Part shown: positions 43,629-56,229 of the stretch, one piece after another
How the letters are laid out: each line of letters begins with the position of its first letter
Position numbering within the stretch: the first letter of the stretch is position 1
NCBI RefSeq assembly: GCF_041435355.1
Contig: NZ_CP108442.1
Location: 682,001 to 746,000, forward strand
Origin: Streptomyces sp. NBC_01276
GTDB taxonomy: Bacteria > Actinomycetota > Actinomycetes > Streptomycetales > Streptomycetaceae
Reading direction: 5' to 3'
DNA: 64,000 bases
The notes under the pieces: generated by a model
The model's database searches: none
Seen by the model: the letters and a program-made list of their open reading frames with translations, nothing else
What the model was told of the DNA's origin: nothing
Position numbers and translations under genes: made by a program

Positions 43629-46588
43629 CGGGTGCCCGTCCGCGGGCGGGGCGCGGACGGGGCGGGAGCGTGGGCGAGGGCGTGGGCGTGGGCGGGGGCG
43701 GGAGCGTGGGCGAGGGCGAGGGTGCGGAGCGCGTCGGGGAGGTCGGCCCGGCCGGCCAGCCCGAGCTTGCGGTAGACCGAGGTGAGGTGCATCTCCACGG
43801 TGCGCCGGGCGATGAACAGGGTCTCGGCGATCTCCTGGTTGGTGGCGCCCCGCGCCGCCGCGTGCGCGACCTGCCGCTCGGTGCCGCTCAGCGGGCAGGG
43901 GCGGACCGGCGTCGCCGTGCCGGAACGGGGACCGGGGCCGGGCCCGGTGAGGCCCGCCGCGGCCAGCGCAGCCCGGACCTCGGCCGTCAGGGCGGGCGAG
44001 CCGCAGCGCCGCGCCGTCTCGTGGGCGCGGCCCAGGTGGCGGCGGGCGCCCGCCGTGTCGCCGCACCGTGCCAGGTGGCCTCCCAGCAGCAGTTCGGCCC
44101 GTGCCCGGTCCAGCCGGGCCTGGGAACGGGAGAGCGCCTCGACCGCGCCGGTCAGGAATTCGGTGCGCCGGTCCCCGTCGGCCGCGGTGCCCGAAGCCAG
44201 GAGGGCGTGGCCGATCGCGTACGGAGTGCCCCAGCGGTCGGCCAGTTCCCTCGCCTCGGCGGCGAGTTCGGCAGCTTCCGAGGTGCGGCCGAGCAGGACG
44301 AGGGCCGTGGCGGCCAGGGGCCGCCAGGGGGCCCACGGCCGCCGGTCGAGGCCGGCCTCCGCGAGCCCCTGCTCACACCGCCGCGCGCATGCCAGCGCGC
44401 CTTCCGCGTCCCCGCGTCCGAGCCGGATCCGGACCCGGGCCATCAGGTACGGGATCCTGCCCAGGAGGGTGTGGTCCAGGTGGCTGGAGGCCACCCGGTC
44501 GAGCATCGTCTCCGCGGCCTCGGTGTCGGCCTGCTCCAGCCGGACGCAGCCCCAGGCGACGAACGGCAGCGCGGAACCACCCTGCCCGGGGTGTTCCACG
44601 GCTTCCAGGGCGGCGTGTGCGTCGAGGGCGGCGCCGGGGACGTCGCCCAGGCGGTGGCGCACCATGGAGCGTTCCGCCAGCAGCGACCAGCGGGGCAGGC
44701 AGCCGCTGTCGTCGGCCATCGCCAGGTCCAGCATCTCCAGTGCCATGCCGGGCTCGTCGGCCAGGTGGAGCACCTGGGCCGCGCGGGCGCGCATCCAGTC
44801 CCGCGGCCCGGCGCCCTCGGCCCGTACGGCCCGGCCCACGAGGTCCACGGCCTCGCGGGCGGACTCCCCCTCCACGGCGGCGAGCAGGGCACGGGCGAGC
44901 AGGCCTCCGCTCCCGGCCGGCGCCGCGTCCTCCCGCAGCGCCGCCGCGCGGACCCGTTCGCGTACGGCGGGGAACCCCGACGGCCGGTGCAGTCCGGCGG
45001 CGAGGACGGCCAGGTCGATCGTCCCCCGCAGGGCGCGGTCCTCGGCGTGCCCGCCGAGCTCCGCGGCCGGCCGGTCGAGCGTCCGGGAGAGCACGGCGAG
45101 TGCCGCCGCCGCGTCGCCCGCGGCGAGGGCGGTCATCGCGAACTGCACCGCCACCGAGGCGCGCAGGCGGACGTCACGGGTCTGGTCGAGCAGGCTCCGC
45201 AGTGCGTCCAGCGCGTCGGCGGGGTGGGTGGTGGCCAGCGCCCCGGCCAGGTCGAGGGCGGTGCGCACCCGGCCGTGTTCCTCGGGCTCGGCCTCCATCA
45301 GCCGCCGCAGGTACGGGGCCGCCGCCGACCGGGGTCCGGTGCGGCCCGCCTGTTCGGCCGCGTCGCGCAGGGCGCCGAGCATCCAGCCCTCGTCGAGCCG
45401 GGACAGGGGGAGCAGGTGCTTCGCCACCTCGGCGGACGCGAAGCCCTCGTCGTTGAGGAGCCGGGCGGCACGGGTGCGCAGGCGCACCAGTTCCCCGGCC
45501 GGGGTGGCGGCGAGCACGGCCGCGTTGAAGGCCTCCTCCCCGTCGACGGAGACGAGTTCGTCGTCCCGGTGGCCGTCCAGGAGCGTGGAGACCAGGCGGG
45601 GGCGCACGCCTGCCAGGGCGCCGACGCGTTCGGGAGAGGCGACCTGGCCGGTGCCCTCCGCCGTCGCGGACGGCGGGCGGTCGCTCCAGTCCAGGACGGC
45701 GGCGGCCCGTACGACGCGACGCTCCGTCTCGGTCAGACCGCGCAGGCGGGCCCGTACCGACGCGGTGTGGACCTCCCGCCACGCCGCGTCGACCTGCGCC
45801 ACGGACCGGGCCCGCGGCGTGACCCCCGCGCGGCGCAGCCGTAACAGGATGCGCTTCAGGAGGAGGGGGTTGCCGTCGGAGAGTGCGGCGCAGCGCCAGG
45901 TGAAGGGGGGTTCCGGCGGCTGCCCCAGGACGCGTTCGACGGTCTCGGCCACCTGTTCCTCGGCCACCGGTCCGAGGCCGACGAGGCGGGTTCCCGGATG
46001 CTGGGCGATCCTGCCGAGCGCCGACCGTGCCGGAGCGGTACCGGAGGCACCCCAGGCGAGCACGGTCAGCAGCCGCGCGCTCTCGGTCCTGCGGATCAGG
46101 GACTCCAGCCATCGCAGGGACGGCCCGTCGCACCATTGGGCGTCGTCCACGACGATCACCAGCGGGCCCCGCGCCATGAGGGTGGAGGCCAGCCATTCGG
46201 TGCGGGGCGGTACGCGCTCGGCTTCCGCCCCGGGCCCGAACAGCTCGCGGACCGCGCCGTATCCGGTGGTCGCGCGCTCCGCGCGGCCCGCGGTGTGCAG
46301 CACGGTGGCCCCGCGCAGCCGGCCGTCGCGGCGGAAGCTGTCGATCAGGGCCGTCTTCCCGATGCCCGTGTTCCCGCGCACGACGACGCACCCGGCCCGG
46401 CCGGCGTTGGCCGCTTCGGCGCACGCGAAGAGGGTGGCCAGTTCGCCGGAGCGACCGGCCGGTTCGTGGGTGCGGCCGGCCCGTAGGGGGGTCCGGCCGG
46501 CCGCACCCGGCATGGTGGGCGCCGCGCCCACCGCGGCGCGGGCCGGTCCGCGCTCCCCGCGCGCGGACGGGGGAAACGCTGTCTGCAT
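43625..46588 (-). CDS. LuxR-family LAL regulator (first of operon)
   Basis: 987 residues. Walker A GNTGIGKT, Walker B LVIVVDDAQWCD, TPR-like middle, and a LuxR HTH (GATNQEIAETLFIARRTVEMHL) followed by an unusual Ala/Pro/His-rich tail of about 25 residues, encoded by degenerate 6-bp GC-rich repeats at roughly 43665-43720. ATG 46588 was chosen because GAGGA precedes it; the open frame continues upstream without family features. It is the promoter-proximal gene of the three-LAL operon and diverges from the AfsR-like gene. Confidence 0.92.
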   Translation of the reverse strand: MQTAFPPSARGERGPARAAVGAAPTMPGAAGRTPLRAGRTHEPAGRSGELATLFACAEAANAGRAGCVVVRGNTGIGKTALIDSFRRDGRLRGATVLHTAGRAERATTGYGAVRELFGPGAEAERVPPRTEWLASTLMARGPLVIVVDDAQWCDGPSLRWLESLIRRTESARLLTVLAWGASGTAPARSALGRIAQHPGTRLVGLGPVAEEQVAETVERVLGQPPEPPFTWRCAALSDGNPLLLKRILLRLRRAGVTPRARSVAQVDAAWREVHTASVRARLRGLTETERRVVRAAAVLDWSDRPPSATAEGTGQVASPERVGALAGVRPRLVSTLLDGHRDDELVSVDGEEAFNAAVLAATPAGELVRLRTRAARLLNDEGFASAEVAKHLLPLSRLDEGWMLGALRDAAEQAGRTGPRSAAAPYLRRLMEAEPEEHGRVRTALDLAGALATTHPADALDALRSLLDQTRDVRLRASVAVQFAMTALAAGDAAAALAVLSRTLDRPAAELGGHAEDRALRGTIDLAVLAAGLHRPSGFPAVRERVRAAALREDAAPAGSGGLLARALLAAVEGESAREAVDLVGRAVRAEGAGPRDWMRARAAQVLHLADEPGMALEMLDLAMADDSGCLPRWSLLAERSMVRHRLGDVPGAALDAHAALEAVEHPGQGGSALPFVAWGCVRLEQADTEAAETMLDRVASSHLDHTLLGRIPYLMARVRIRLGRGDAEGALACARRCEQGLAEAGLDRRPWAPWRPLAATALVLLGRTSEAAELAAEARELADRWGTPYAIGHALLASGTAADGDRRTEFLTGAVEALSRSQARLDRARAELLLGGHLARCGDTAGARRHLGRAHETARRCGSPALTAEVRAALAAAGLTGPGPGPRSGTATPVRPCPLSGTERQVAHAAARGATNQEIAETLFIARRTVEMHLTSVYRKLGLAGRADLPDALRTLALAHAPAPAHAHALAHAPAPSAPRPRTGTR

Positions 46589-46744
46589 GGTGACGGTCCT
46601 CGGGGTGGATTCCTGTTCGTGCGGCGCGGTCCGGCGTTCGACGGGGCGGGCGTGACGGCGGGCCGGACCGTCGACCGGCGTACGGCGGCCGGACGCTCCC
46701 CGTCGTTCGGCGCCTGCCGGTACCGGGCCATCCTGCACCGCTCC

Positions 46745-46795
46745 CCTTGCGAACACCTTGCCAAGGGCTTGCCGTGGCCGAACGGCCACCTTGGA
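46745..46795. promoter_or_regulatory. Candidate SARP box: heptamer repeats at 11-bp spacing
   Basis: CCTTGCG (46745), CCTTGCC (46756) and GCTTGCC (46767) are spaced by exactly 11 bp; a further CCTTGGA at 46789 keeps the phase, with one register skipped. This is the arrangement bound by SARP activators. Read leftwards, CAGGAT (46735-46730) lies nine bases beyond the array, a plausible -10 for the LAL operon. The 305-bp gap 46589-46893 contains no gene. Confidence 0.6.
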
Positions 46796-46804
46796 ATACG
46801 CCGT

Positions 46805-46818
46805 TCATCATGTGATGA
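46805..46818. promoter_or_regulatory. Palindrome in AfsR-like gene leader
   Basis: TCATCA-TG-TGATGA has perfect 6-base arms, about 75 bp before the AfsR-like start. It is AT-rich against a GC-rich background and is a candidate operator or promoter element for that gene. Confidence 0.4.
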
Positions 46819-46893
46819 TCCATTTTGTCTGGCGGCGGTCACGCGGTGCGGACCGATTGCCAGCGCAGCCACGTGTGCAAGATGGGGAGCTCC

Positions 46894-50394
<3,501 letters not shown>

Positions 50395-50703
50395 CCTCCC
50401 CGGGATCGTCCAGGTCGTGGATCGTGAAACCGGCGGAGGCCGCCGAGAGGAGGACGTCCATCATGGATCTGGCGGTACTGAAGACCTCGCCGTCGATCTC
50501 CACGATGCGGAACGGCGGGTCCCCGGGCTGCACACCCAGCACGGTGACGCGCGCCGAGGAGATGTAGGGAATCGTGCCTTCGGTCATCCGAAGCTCGCCT
50601 CCACTTCACGGCCAGGGCCGACGCGGGGCAGGGGCCCGTAGCTACCTGTACCCCCCTTCGGCACGACTCATGCGCCCCAACCGTTTCTTGACCGGGTTTT
50701 CGG

Positions 50704-52944
50704 TCAGGTGATCGTCCAGTGCTGGAGGGGCGATCCGGTGTCCGGTTGCTGGGTGACCGGGGAGCCGGCGGCCGTGGAGGCGGTGGTGAGGAGCAGCCCG
50801 CTCTTCAGCGATGCGACCGTGTGGGTGCCGTCCCGGCCGCGGACGACGGTCCAGCGCTGGTTGGTGCCGCCGTGGCAGGTCCACTGGATCACCTTGGCAC
50901 CCGCCTCGGTGGAACCGCCGCTGATGTCGGCGCAGAGGCCGGACTCGGCGTTGACGATCTCGTACGAGCCGTCCGGCTGCCGCGTGAGGTTCCACCTCTG
51001 GTTGGCGCCGGTGTGGGGCGTGTAGGTGATCAGCTGGGTGCCCGCGGTGGTGCTGTGGTCGGGGTCGTCGAGGGCCTGGCCACCGGAAACGAGCGTGCGG
51101 GTGCCGTCGAGGGAGCCGGGTGCGGGTCCCACTGCCGTGAGGGTCAGGGTCTGTTCGGCCGCCGTGCGCCCGCCGCCCGCCGCGCCACCGGTGTCGGTCC
51201 AGGAGCGGACCGGTGTGGTCTCGGCCTGCCGGGAGGCCGTGGCCGACATGGCGATGACCAGTCCGCTGTACCGGTTGACGAGGCGGTAGGTACCGGTGCG
51301 CGCGCCGCCGTCGGCGGAGGTGCCGGGAACGACCCACCACTGCCGGCCGACGTCGGGGCCGCCGGATCCGGGTGCGGTGACGGTGGGCTTCGTACCCCAG
51401 GCGCGCTGCGCCGTGGAGGTGGAGTCGACGCCCAGCAGTCCCCCGGTGGCCGCGTTGGTGATGCGGTAGCTGCCGTCACCGCCGCTGCTGAAGATCCAGG
51501 ATTCCAGGGCCGAACCGGTGGCGGTGGCCCGGGACGTGGTGGCGGTGCCGCCCGGGGCGGCCTGGGCGAGGACGCGGCCGGCCGCGCCGATCCGGTAGGC
51601 CTTGCCGGTGTCGAGCGGCGCGGCGGGGGTGGGGGTGGTGATCGAGACGTTGACGTACTCGGACGAGGCGCCGTTCGAGCATCCGAACGAGCAGTAGGAG
51701 CGGAAGTCCTTGCCGACGATGCCCGAGGCCGTCCTGTTCGCGCTGTCGAGGAACCACCGGTACCAGGACGCGTTGGTGTGGCTCCCGGTGTCGCCGATCA
51801 GGCGCCACTTCTGCGTGGCGAGGTTGTCGGTGACGTAGAACTGCTGGGGTGCCGTTCCGTCCTGCTTCACCGCCTGCGGCTCGGCCACGTAGAGGCCGAG
51901 GTGGGCGTTGTAGGTGATGTCCATGACGAACAGCGGCGAGGTCGGGGGCATGGCGCCGGCCGCGACCTGCTGGCCCGCCGTCCCGGTGGTGGCCGGATCG
52001 TACTCCCGGTCGGCGGGGGTGTATCCGGTGGCGCTCGCGGAGTCGACCGGCACCATGTTGCTCTCGCGGCCTCCGACACCGGGCTGGGACCAGGCCCCGT
52101 CGTACCACTTCTGCCAGGATCCGGGCGCCATCCTGTCCGCGATCGGGGCCCGGGCCACGTGCGCGTGGAACGTCTCCCAGCCGCTGCCCTTGTCCACGAT
52201 CCTCGAACCGTAGAAGACGTAGAAGTAGCCCGAGGCGGTGTCGGTGAACAGGCGCGGGTCACCGTCGCCGTAGTGGTAGGTCTGTTGGGGGAACGCCGTG
52301 GTGTCGCCGCGGGCGGTGCTGTACGGGGAGGTGATGACGTGGTCCTTGACGGCCCAGGTACGGCCCTGGTCGGTGGAGACCGCGTAGTCGATCCCGTCGA
52401 AGTGGGAGCTGTCGCCGAAGGGCTGCGGGGTGAACTCGTTGTGGACCAGGCCGTACCAGTCGCCGGTGTCCGGGTCGACCCACACGCCCGTCAGGTCGCA
52501 GAAGTTGCGCTGTGAGTAGCCCGATCCGGCCGGTGCGGCGGTGGACTCGACTCCGGTGGGGCTGTTGTTGCAGCGCCAGGTGGTGTCGTTGTTCCTGTCC
52601 CTGCTGTCGGCGGGGTTCATCGCGTCGCTGATCCGGCCCGACCGGGTGGCCGTGTCGAGGTCCGTGCCGGTGTAGAAGGTCCACTTGCGCGGGTCGGAGG
52701 CGCCGTAGAGCGCGTGGGACTGCTGGTAGTAGAAGGTGCCGTCCTTGTCGAGGTAGGGGACGGCGGGGGTGTCGTCCGGCTGGGTCCAGGGCCCCTTCGG
52801 ACCGACCGTGACGGTGAAGGCGGCGGCCGGCGGGGCCGCCTGCGCGGGTGGGGCGGCCACGGCCGGTGCGCCGAGGCCGGCGCCGGCCAGGGCCAGCGCC
52901 GCCGCGACGCACGCGCCCGCGAGTCTGTTCCGAGAGGCTGACAC
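50704..52944 (-). CDS. Secreted beta-propeller-like protein with ricin-type lectin domains
   Basis: 746 residues. A signal peptide (MSASRNRLAGACVAAALALAG ... AVAA) is followed by a domain of about 370 residues with repeated DPDTGDWYGLVHNEF and DPRLFTDTASGYFYVFYGSR segments, like five-bladed glycosidase propellers. The C-terminus carries ricin-type beta-trefoil sequence; the last copy, with QRWNL, QRWTVV and LQHWTIT, is clear and an earlier one is weaker. A role in binding and perhaps cleaving an external glycan is likely; the catalytic residues and family are not identified. GTG 52944 follows GGAGGAGCT. It lies 98 bp downstream of the beta-galactosidase gene on the same strand. Confidence 0.82.
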   Translation of the reverse strand: MSASRNRLAGACVAAALALAGAGLGAPAVAAPPAQAAPPAAAFTVTVGPKGPWTQPDDTPAVPYLDKDGTFYYQQSHALYGASDPRKWTFYTGTDLDTATRSGRISDAMNPADSRDRNNDTTWRCNNSPTGVESTAAPAGSGYSQRNFCDLTGVWVDPDTGDWYGLVHNEFTPQPFGDSSHFDGIDYAVSTDQGRTWAVKDHVITSPYSTARGDTTAFPQQTYHYGDGDPRLFTDTASGYFYVFYGSRIVDKGSGWETFHAHVARAPIADRMAPGSWQKWYDGAWSQPGVGGRESNMVPVDSASATGYTPADREYDPATTGTAGQQVAAGAMPPTSPLFVMDITYNAHLGLYVAEPQAVKQDGTAPQQFYVTDNLATQKWRLIGDTGSHTNASWYRWFLDSANRTASGIVGKDFRSYCSFGCSNGASSEYVNVSITTPTPAAPLDTGKAYRIGAAGRVLAQAAPGGTATTSRATATGSALESWIFSSGGDGSYRITNAATGGLLGVDSTSTAQRAWGTKPTVTAPGSGGPDVGRQWWVVPGTSADGGARTGTYRLVNRYSGLVIAMSATASRQAETTPVRSWTDTGGAAGGGRTAAEQTLTLTAVGPAPGSLDGTRTLVSGGQALDDPDHSTTAGTQLITYTPHTGANQRWNLTRQPDGSYEIVNAESGLCADISGGSTEAGAKVIQWTCHGGTNQRWTVVRGRDGTHTVASLKSGLLLTTASTAAGSPVTQQPDTGSPLQHWTIT

Positions 52945-53042
52945 AGCTCCTCCTTCTTCGTGTCGCCGGCCCGCGTCCGTTGCGGGGCTGCCGTGTGTGG
53001 GGAATACCGGCCCCCGTGCGGACGGGGCGGACGGCCGGCCCG

Positions 53043-54991
53043 TCAGTCGAACGTCTCGACGAACTCCTCCGTCGGGCCGAGATCGGACCGGTCGCACAAC
53101 TCGACGCGTTCACCGAGGTGTTGGAGTTCGAGCACGGTGAGCGTGTTCCGTCCCGCCCGCAGCAGGGGGCGGGGCAGGTAGAGCGTGCGCTGCGGCCCCG
53201 CTTCCCAGTAGCGGCCGAGCAGGAAGCCGTTGGCCCAGAGGAATCCCTTGCCGAATCCGGGCAGGGCGACGAAGGTGTCGGCCGGCTCGTCCACGGTCAG
53301 CCGGGCGGTGGCGAACCCCGCCGCCGCGCCGGACGCGGACGCCGCGGCGAGCGAAGGGGCCGCGGCGAGCGAGGGGGCCGCGGCGACGTCCGCCGGCGTC
53401 CACTCGTCGAGGGGGAGCCGGTGCATGGTCCAGCCGTGGACCATGCGGCGGTCCACGCGCACCCCGCCGAGGATGCCCTTGCCCTGGCCGAGCAGCGGCC
53501 CGTAGTTGATCCGCCCCTGGTTCTCCACCAGCAGCTCCAGCCGGACGCGCTCCCCGGTTCCCGCGACGGCGCAGGAAGAGGTCTCCCGGTCCAGGACGGC
53601 GACGGGCACGCCGTCGGCGAAGACCTGGGCCCGGTCGTGCAGCCCGAGACCGTCAGTTCGTACGTGCCGGGCGGCAGCAGCGGACGGGCGGTGTAGAGCA
53701 CCAGGCCCGAGGCCTGGCCGAGGTCCTCGAAGCTGAGCGGTACGGGGGCGCGGACGGGTTCGCCCGTCGCGCGCAGTGCCTCCAGGAGGGCCGCTCCCCG
53801 GGTCACCGGCAGGGTACGGGGGGCGAGCAGGGGTGGGTCCGGGGGCACGGGGCGCGACGGGTCCGCGCCGCCGAGTGCGGCGAGCGTCTCGCGCAGGGCG
53901 AAGAACTTCGGTGTGAGCCCGCCGTGTTCGGCGACCGGCGCGTCCGAGTCGTAGCTGGTCACGGTGGGCCGCAGACGGTCGCCGTCGTGGTTGGCACCGG
54001 CCCAGAGGCCGAAGTTGGTGCCGCCGTGCGCCATGTAGAGGCTGACCGAACCGCCCGCGCCGAGGATGCCGGCCACGGAATCGGCCGCGTCGGCTGCCGG
54101 GCGGACGTGGTGTTTCCCGCCCCAGTGGTCGAACCAGCCGTTCCAGAACTCGGCGCAGAAGAAGGGCTCGTCCGGACGGCGCGAGCGCAGCAGCCCGGCA
54201 GCGGCGTCGGGGCGCGAGCCGAAGGTGGCGGCGGCCAGTTCTCCGGGCAGGGTGCCGCCGTCGAGCATCAGGGGGGTGGGCCCGTCGGCGGTGTAGAGCA
54301 GTTCGGTGACGCCCCGGTCGGCCAGCGCGTCGCGGACCCAGCGGACGTAGGCGTGGTCGTCGCCGTAGCTGCCGTACTCGTTCTCGATCTGTACGGCCAC
54401 CACGGGGCCGCCGTGGCGGGCCTGGAGGGCCGCGACGCGGGGGATCAGCTCGTCGAACCAGCGGGCGACCGCTTCCAGGAAGGGCGGGTGCGAGGTGCGC
54501 GGGCGCATGCCGGGCGTACCGGTCAGCCAGGCGGGGAGTCCGCCGTTGTCCCACTCGGCGCAGATGTAGGGGCCGGGCCGGACGATCACGTCCAGCCGCT
54601 CCCGCCGGGCCAGGCCGACGAACCGCTCCAGGTCGCGCGGGCCGTCGAAGCGGACGTCCCCCCGGGTCCGCTCGTGGAAGTTCCACGGGACGTAGGTGTC
54701 GACCGTGTTGAGTCCGAGGGCCGCCACGCGCCGGAGCCGGTCGGCCCACTGTTCGGGGTGGACACGGAAGTAGTGCAGGGAACCGGACAGCACGCGGTGC
54801 GGTCGGCCCGCGCGCAGGAAGGCGCCGTTTGCGTGGGTCAGCGCGGCCGGGATCCCGCTCGCGGTCGATCCCCGGGATGTTATCGATGCCTTTCCGGGCG
54901 CGGACCCGGTTCCCGTACCCGTGCGACCGTCGTCGGCGAGCGGGAGGAGGGCGCCCGCGGCGTCCGCGGATCGGATCGTTTCGCGTTCCAA
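53043..54991 (-). pseudogene. GH35 beta-galactosidase, frameshifted
   Basis: The first frame encodes a clear GH35 enzyme: LSGSLHYFRVHPEQWADRL, TYVPWNFHE, AEWDNGGLPAWL, IENEYGSYG (acid/base Glu) and FFCAEFWNGWFD (nucleophile region). After GTYELTVSG the frame fails near 53641-53645; the rest of the C-terminal jelly-roll (LHDRAQVFADGVPVAVLD to EFVETFD) continues in another frame. One extra C on the coding strand there would restore a protein of about 649 residues. It is either a real inactivating deletion or a sequencing error. The start is TTG 54991, preceded by GGGAGGGG; no better start exists in frame. The enzyme would hydrolyse terminal beta-galactosides. Confidence 0.85.
54877..54890. promoter_or_regulatory. 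LacI-type operator-like site, intragenic
   Basis: ATGTTATCGATGCC, with a TATCGAT core typical of LacI-family half-sites, lies inside the first 40 codons of the beta-galactosidase gene. It is identical to the site at 55034-55047. Confidence 0.55.
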
Positions 54992-55033
54992 GGCCCCTCC
55001 CGGCGTATGCGACGGGTCGGACTATGGCAGAGA

Positions 55034-55047
55034 ATGTTATCGATGCC
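55034..55047. promoter_or_regulatory. LacI-type operator-like site in divergent promoter
   Basis: A second copy of ATGTTATCGATGCC sits in the 151-bp gap between the beta-galactosidase and lacI-type genes. The copies are 157 bp apart, close to 15 helical turns, so both face the same side of DNA and could be bridged by one repressor. Confidence 0.6.
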
Positions 55048-55142
55048 AATTGAGTACGCACACATAGCTGGAAGTCCGGCGAGAACCGGCCGGGACGGCA
55101 TGGGGAGCGATATCATCCGTGCTCGTGACGGGAAGGGGCGCC

Positions 55143-56183
55143 ATGGCGAAGCGGAGCGTCGGTGACCAGGAGCGGCCTCCCGGAATGACGGACGTCGCCC
55201 GGGTCGCCGGGGTGTCGGCACAGACCGTGTCGAGGGTGCTGTCGGGCCACCCGAACGTCCAGGAGCGGACGCGGGCGAAGGTGGTGGCCGCCGTGGAACA
55301 GCTCGGCTACCGGCGCAACAACGCGGCGCGGATGCTGAGCTCGGGCCGGAGCCGCACCATCGGGGTGGTGACCCTTCAGACCACGTTCTACTCGCGGGCG
55401 GCCGTCACGTCCGGCATCGAGTACGCGGCCCGGGCCGCCGGGTACGCGGTCAGCACGGCCACCACGACCTCCCTGGACACCTCCGCGATCGAGCGGGCCC
55501 TGGCCGGGCTGGCCGACCAGGGCGTCGAGGGCGTGATCCTGTCGGTGCCGCTGATCCACACCAGCGAGAGGATCGAGCAGCTCACCCGGTCCACTCCCAC
55601 CATCACGATCGACGGTTCGCGTACCGACGCGACCGGGGTCGTGGCCGTCGACCAGGACCTCGCCGCCCGTCTGGCGACCCGGCACCTGCTGGAGCTGGGC
55701 CACGACACCGTCTGGCACGTCGCGGGTCCGGCGCACTGGCTGGAGGCCGTCGGCCGGCTCGCCGGCTGGCGCGCGACGCTGGAGGCCGCCGGCCGGCAGG
55801 TGCCCCCTCCGCTGGAGGGCGACTGGTCCCCCGCCTCCGGCCATCGGATCGGGCTCGTCCTGGGCCGCGTCCCGGACGTCACCGCCGTCTTCGTGGCGAG
55901 CGACGAGATGGCCTTCGGGGTGATCAGGGCCCTGCACGAGCTCGGCAGGCGGGTCCCCGAGGACATCTCCGTCGTCGGCGTCGACGACATCGAGCTGGCC
56001 GAGTACTGCACCCCGCCCCTGACCACCGTCGCGCAGCCGTTCGCCCAGATGGGAGCCCTGGCCGTGGCGCGGCTGCTGCGTCACATCGCGGACCCCGCCG
56101 CCATGCCCGCGCCGGCGTCGGTCGAACCGGAACTCGTCGTACGGGCGAGCACCGCCCCCGCACGAGAATTCAAACAAGAATAA
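55143..56183 (+). CDS. LacI-family transcriptional regulator
   Basis: 346 residues. The N-terminal HTH (MTDVARVAGVSAQTVSRVLSGHPNVQERTR) and hinge (YRRNNAARMLSSGRS) precede a periplasmic-binding-protein-like sugar-sensing domain ending VEPELVVRAST. ATG 55143 is preceded by GGAAGGGG; a GTG at 55119 is a weaker alternative. It diverges from the beta-galactosidase gene and probably represses it until a galactoside-derived sugar is present; the two operator-like sites support this. Confidence 0.93.
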   Translation: MAKRSVGDQERPPGMTDVARVAGVSAQTVSRVLSGHPNVQERTRAKVVAAVEQLGYRRNNAARMLSSGRSRTIGVVTLQTTFYSRAAVTSGIEYAARAAGYAVSTATTTSLDTSAIERALAGLADQGVEGVILSVPLIHTSERIEQLTRSTPTITIDGSRTDATGVVAVDQDLAARLATRHLLELGHDTVWHVAGPAHWLEAVGRLAGWRATLEAAGRQVPPPLEGDWSPASGHRIGLVLGRVPDVTAVFVASDEMAFGVIRALHELGRRVPEDISVVGVDDIELAEYCTPPLTTVAQPFAQMGALAVARLLRHIADPAAMPAPASVEPELVVRASTAPAREFKQE

Positions 56184-56229
56184 ACACAAAACCTCACAAA
56201 TCAACAGATCCGCGTGTTATGTTGGCGCC

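Noticed and set aside
43665..43720. Possible CRISPR or minisatellite array
   Set aside because: Short degenerate GC hexamers with no spacers, in frame at the C-terminus of a LAL gene.
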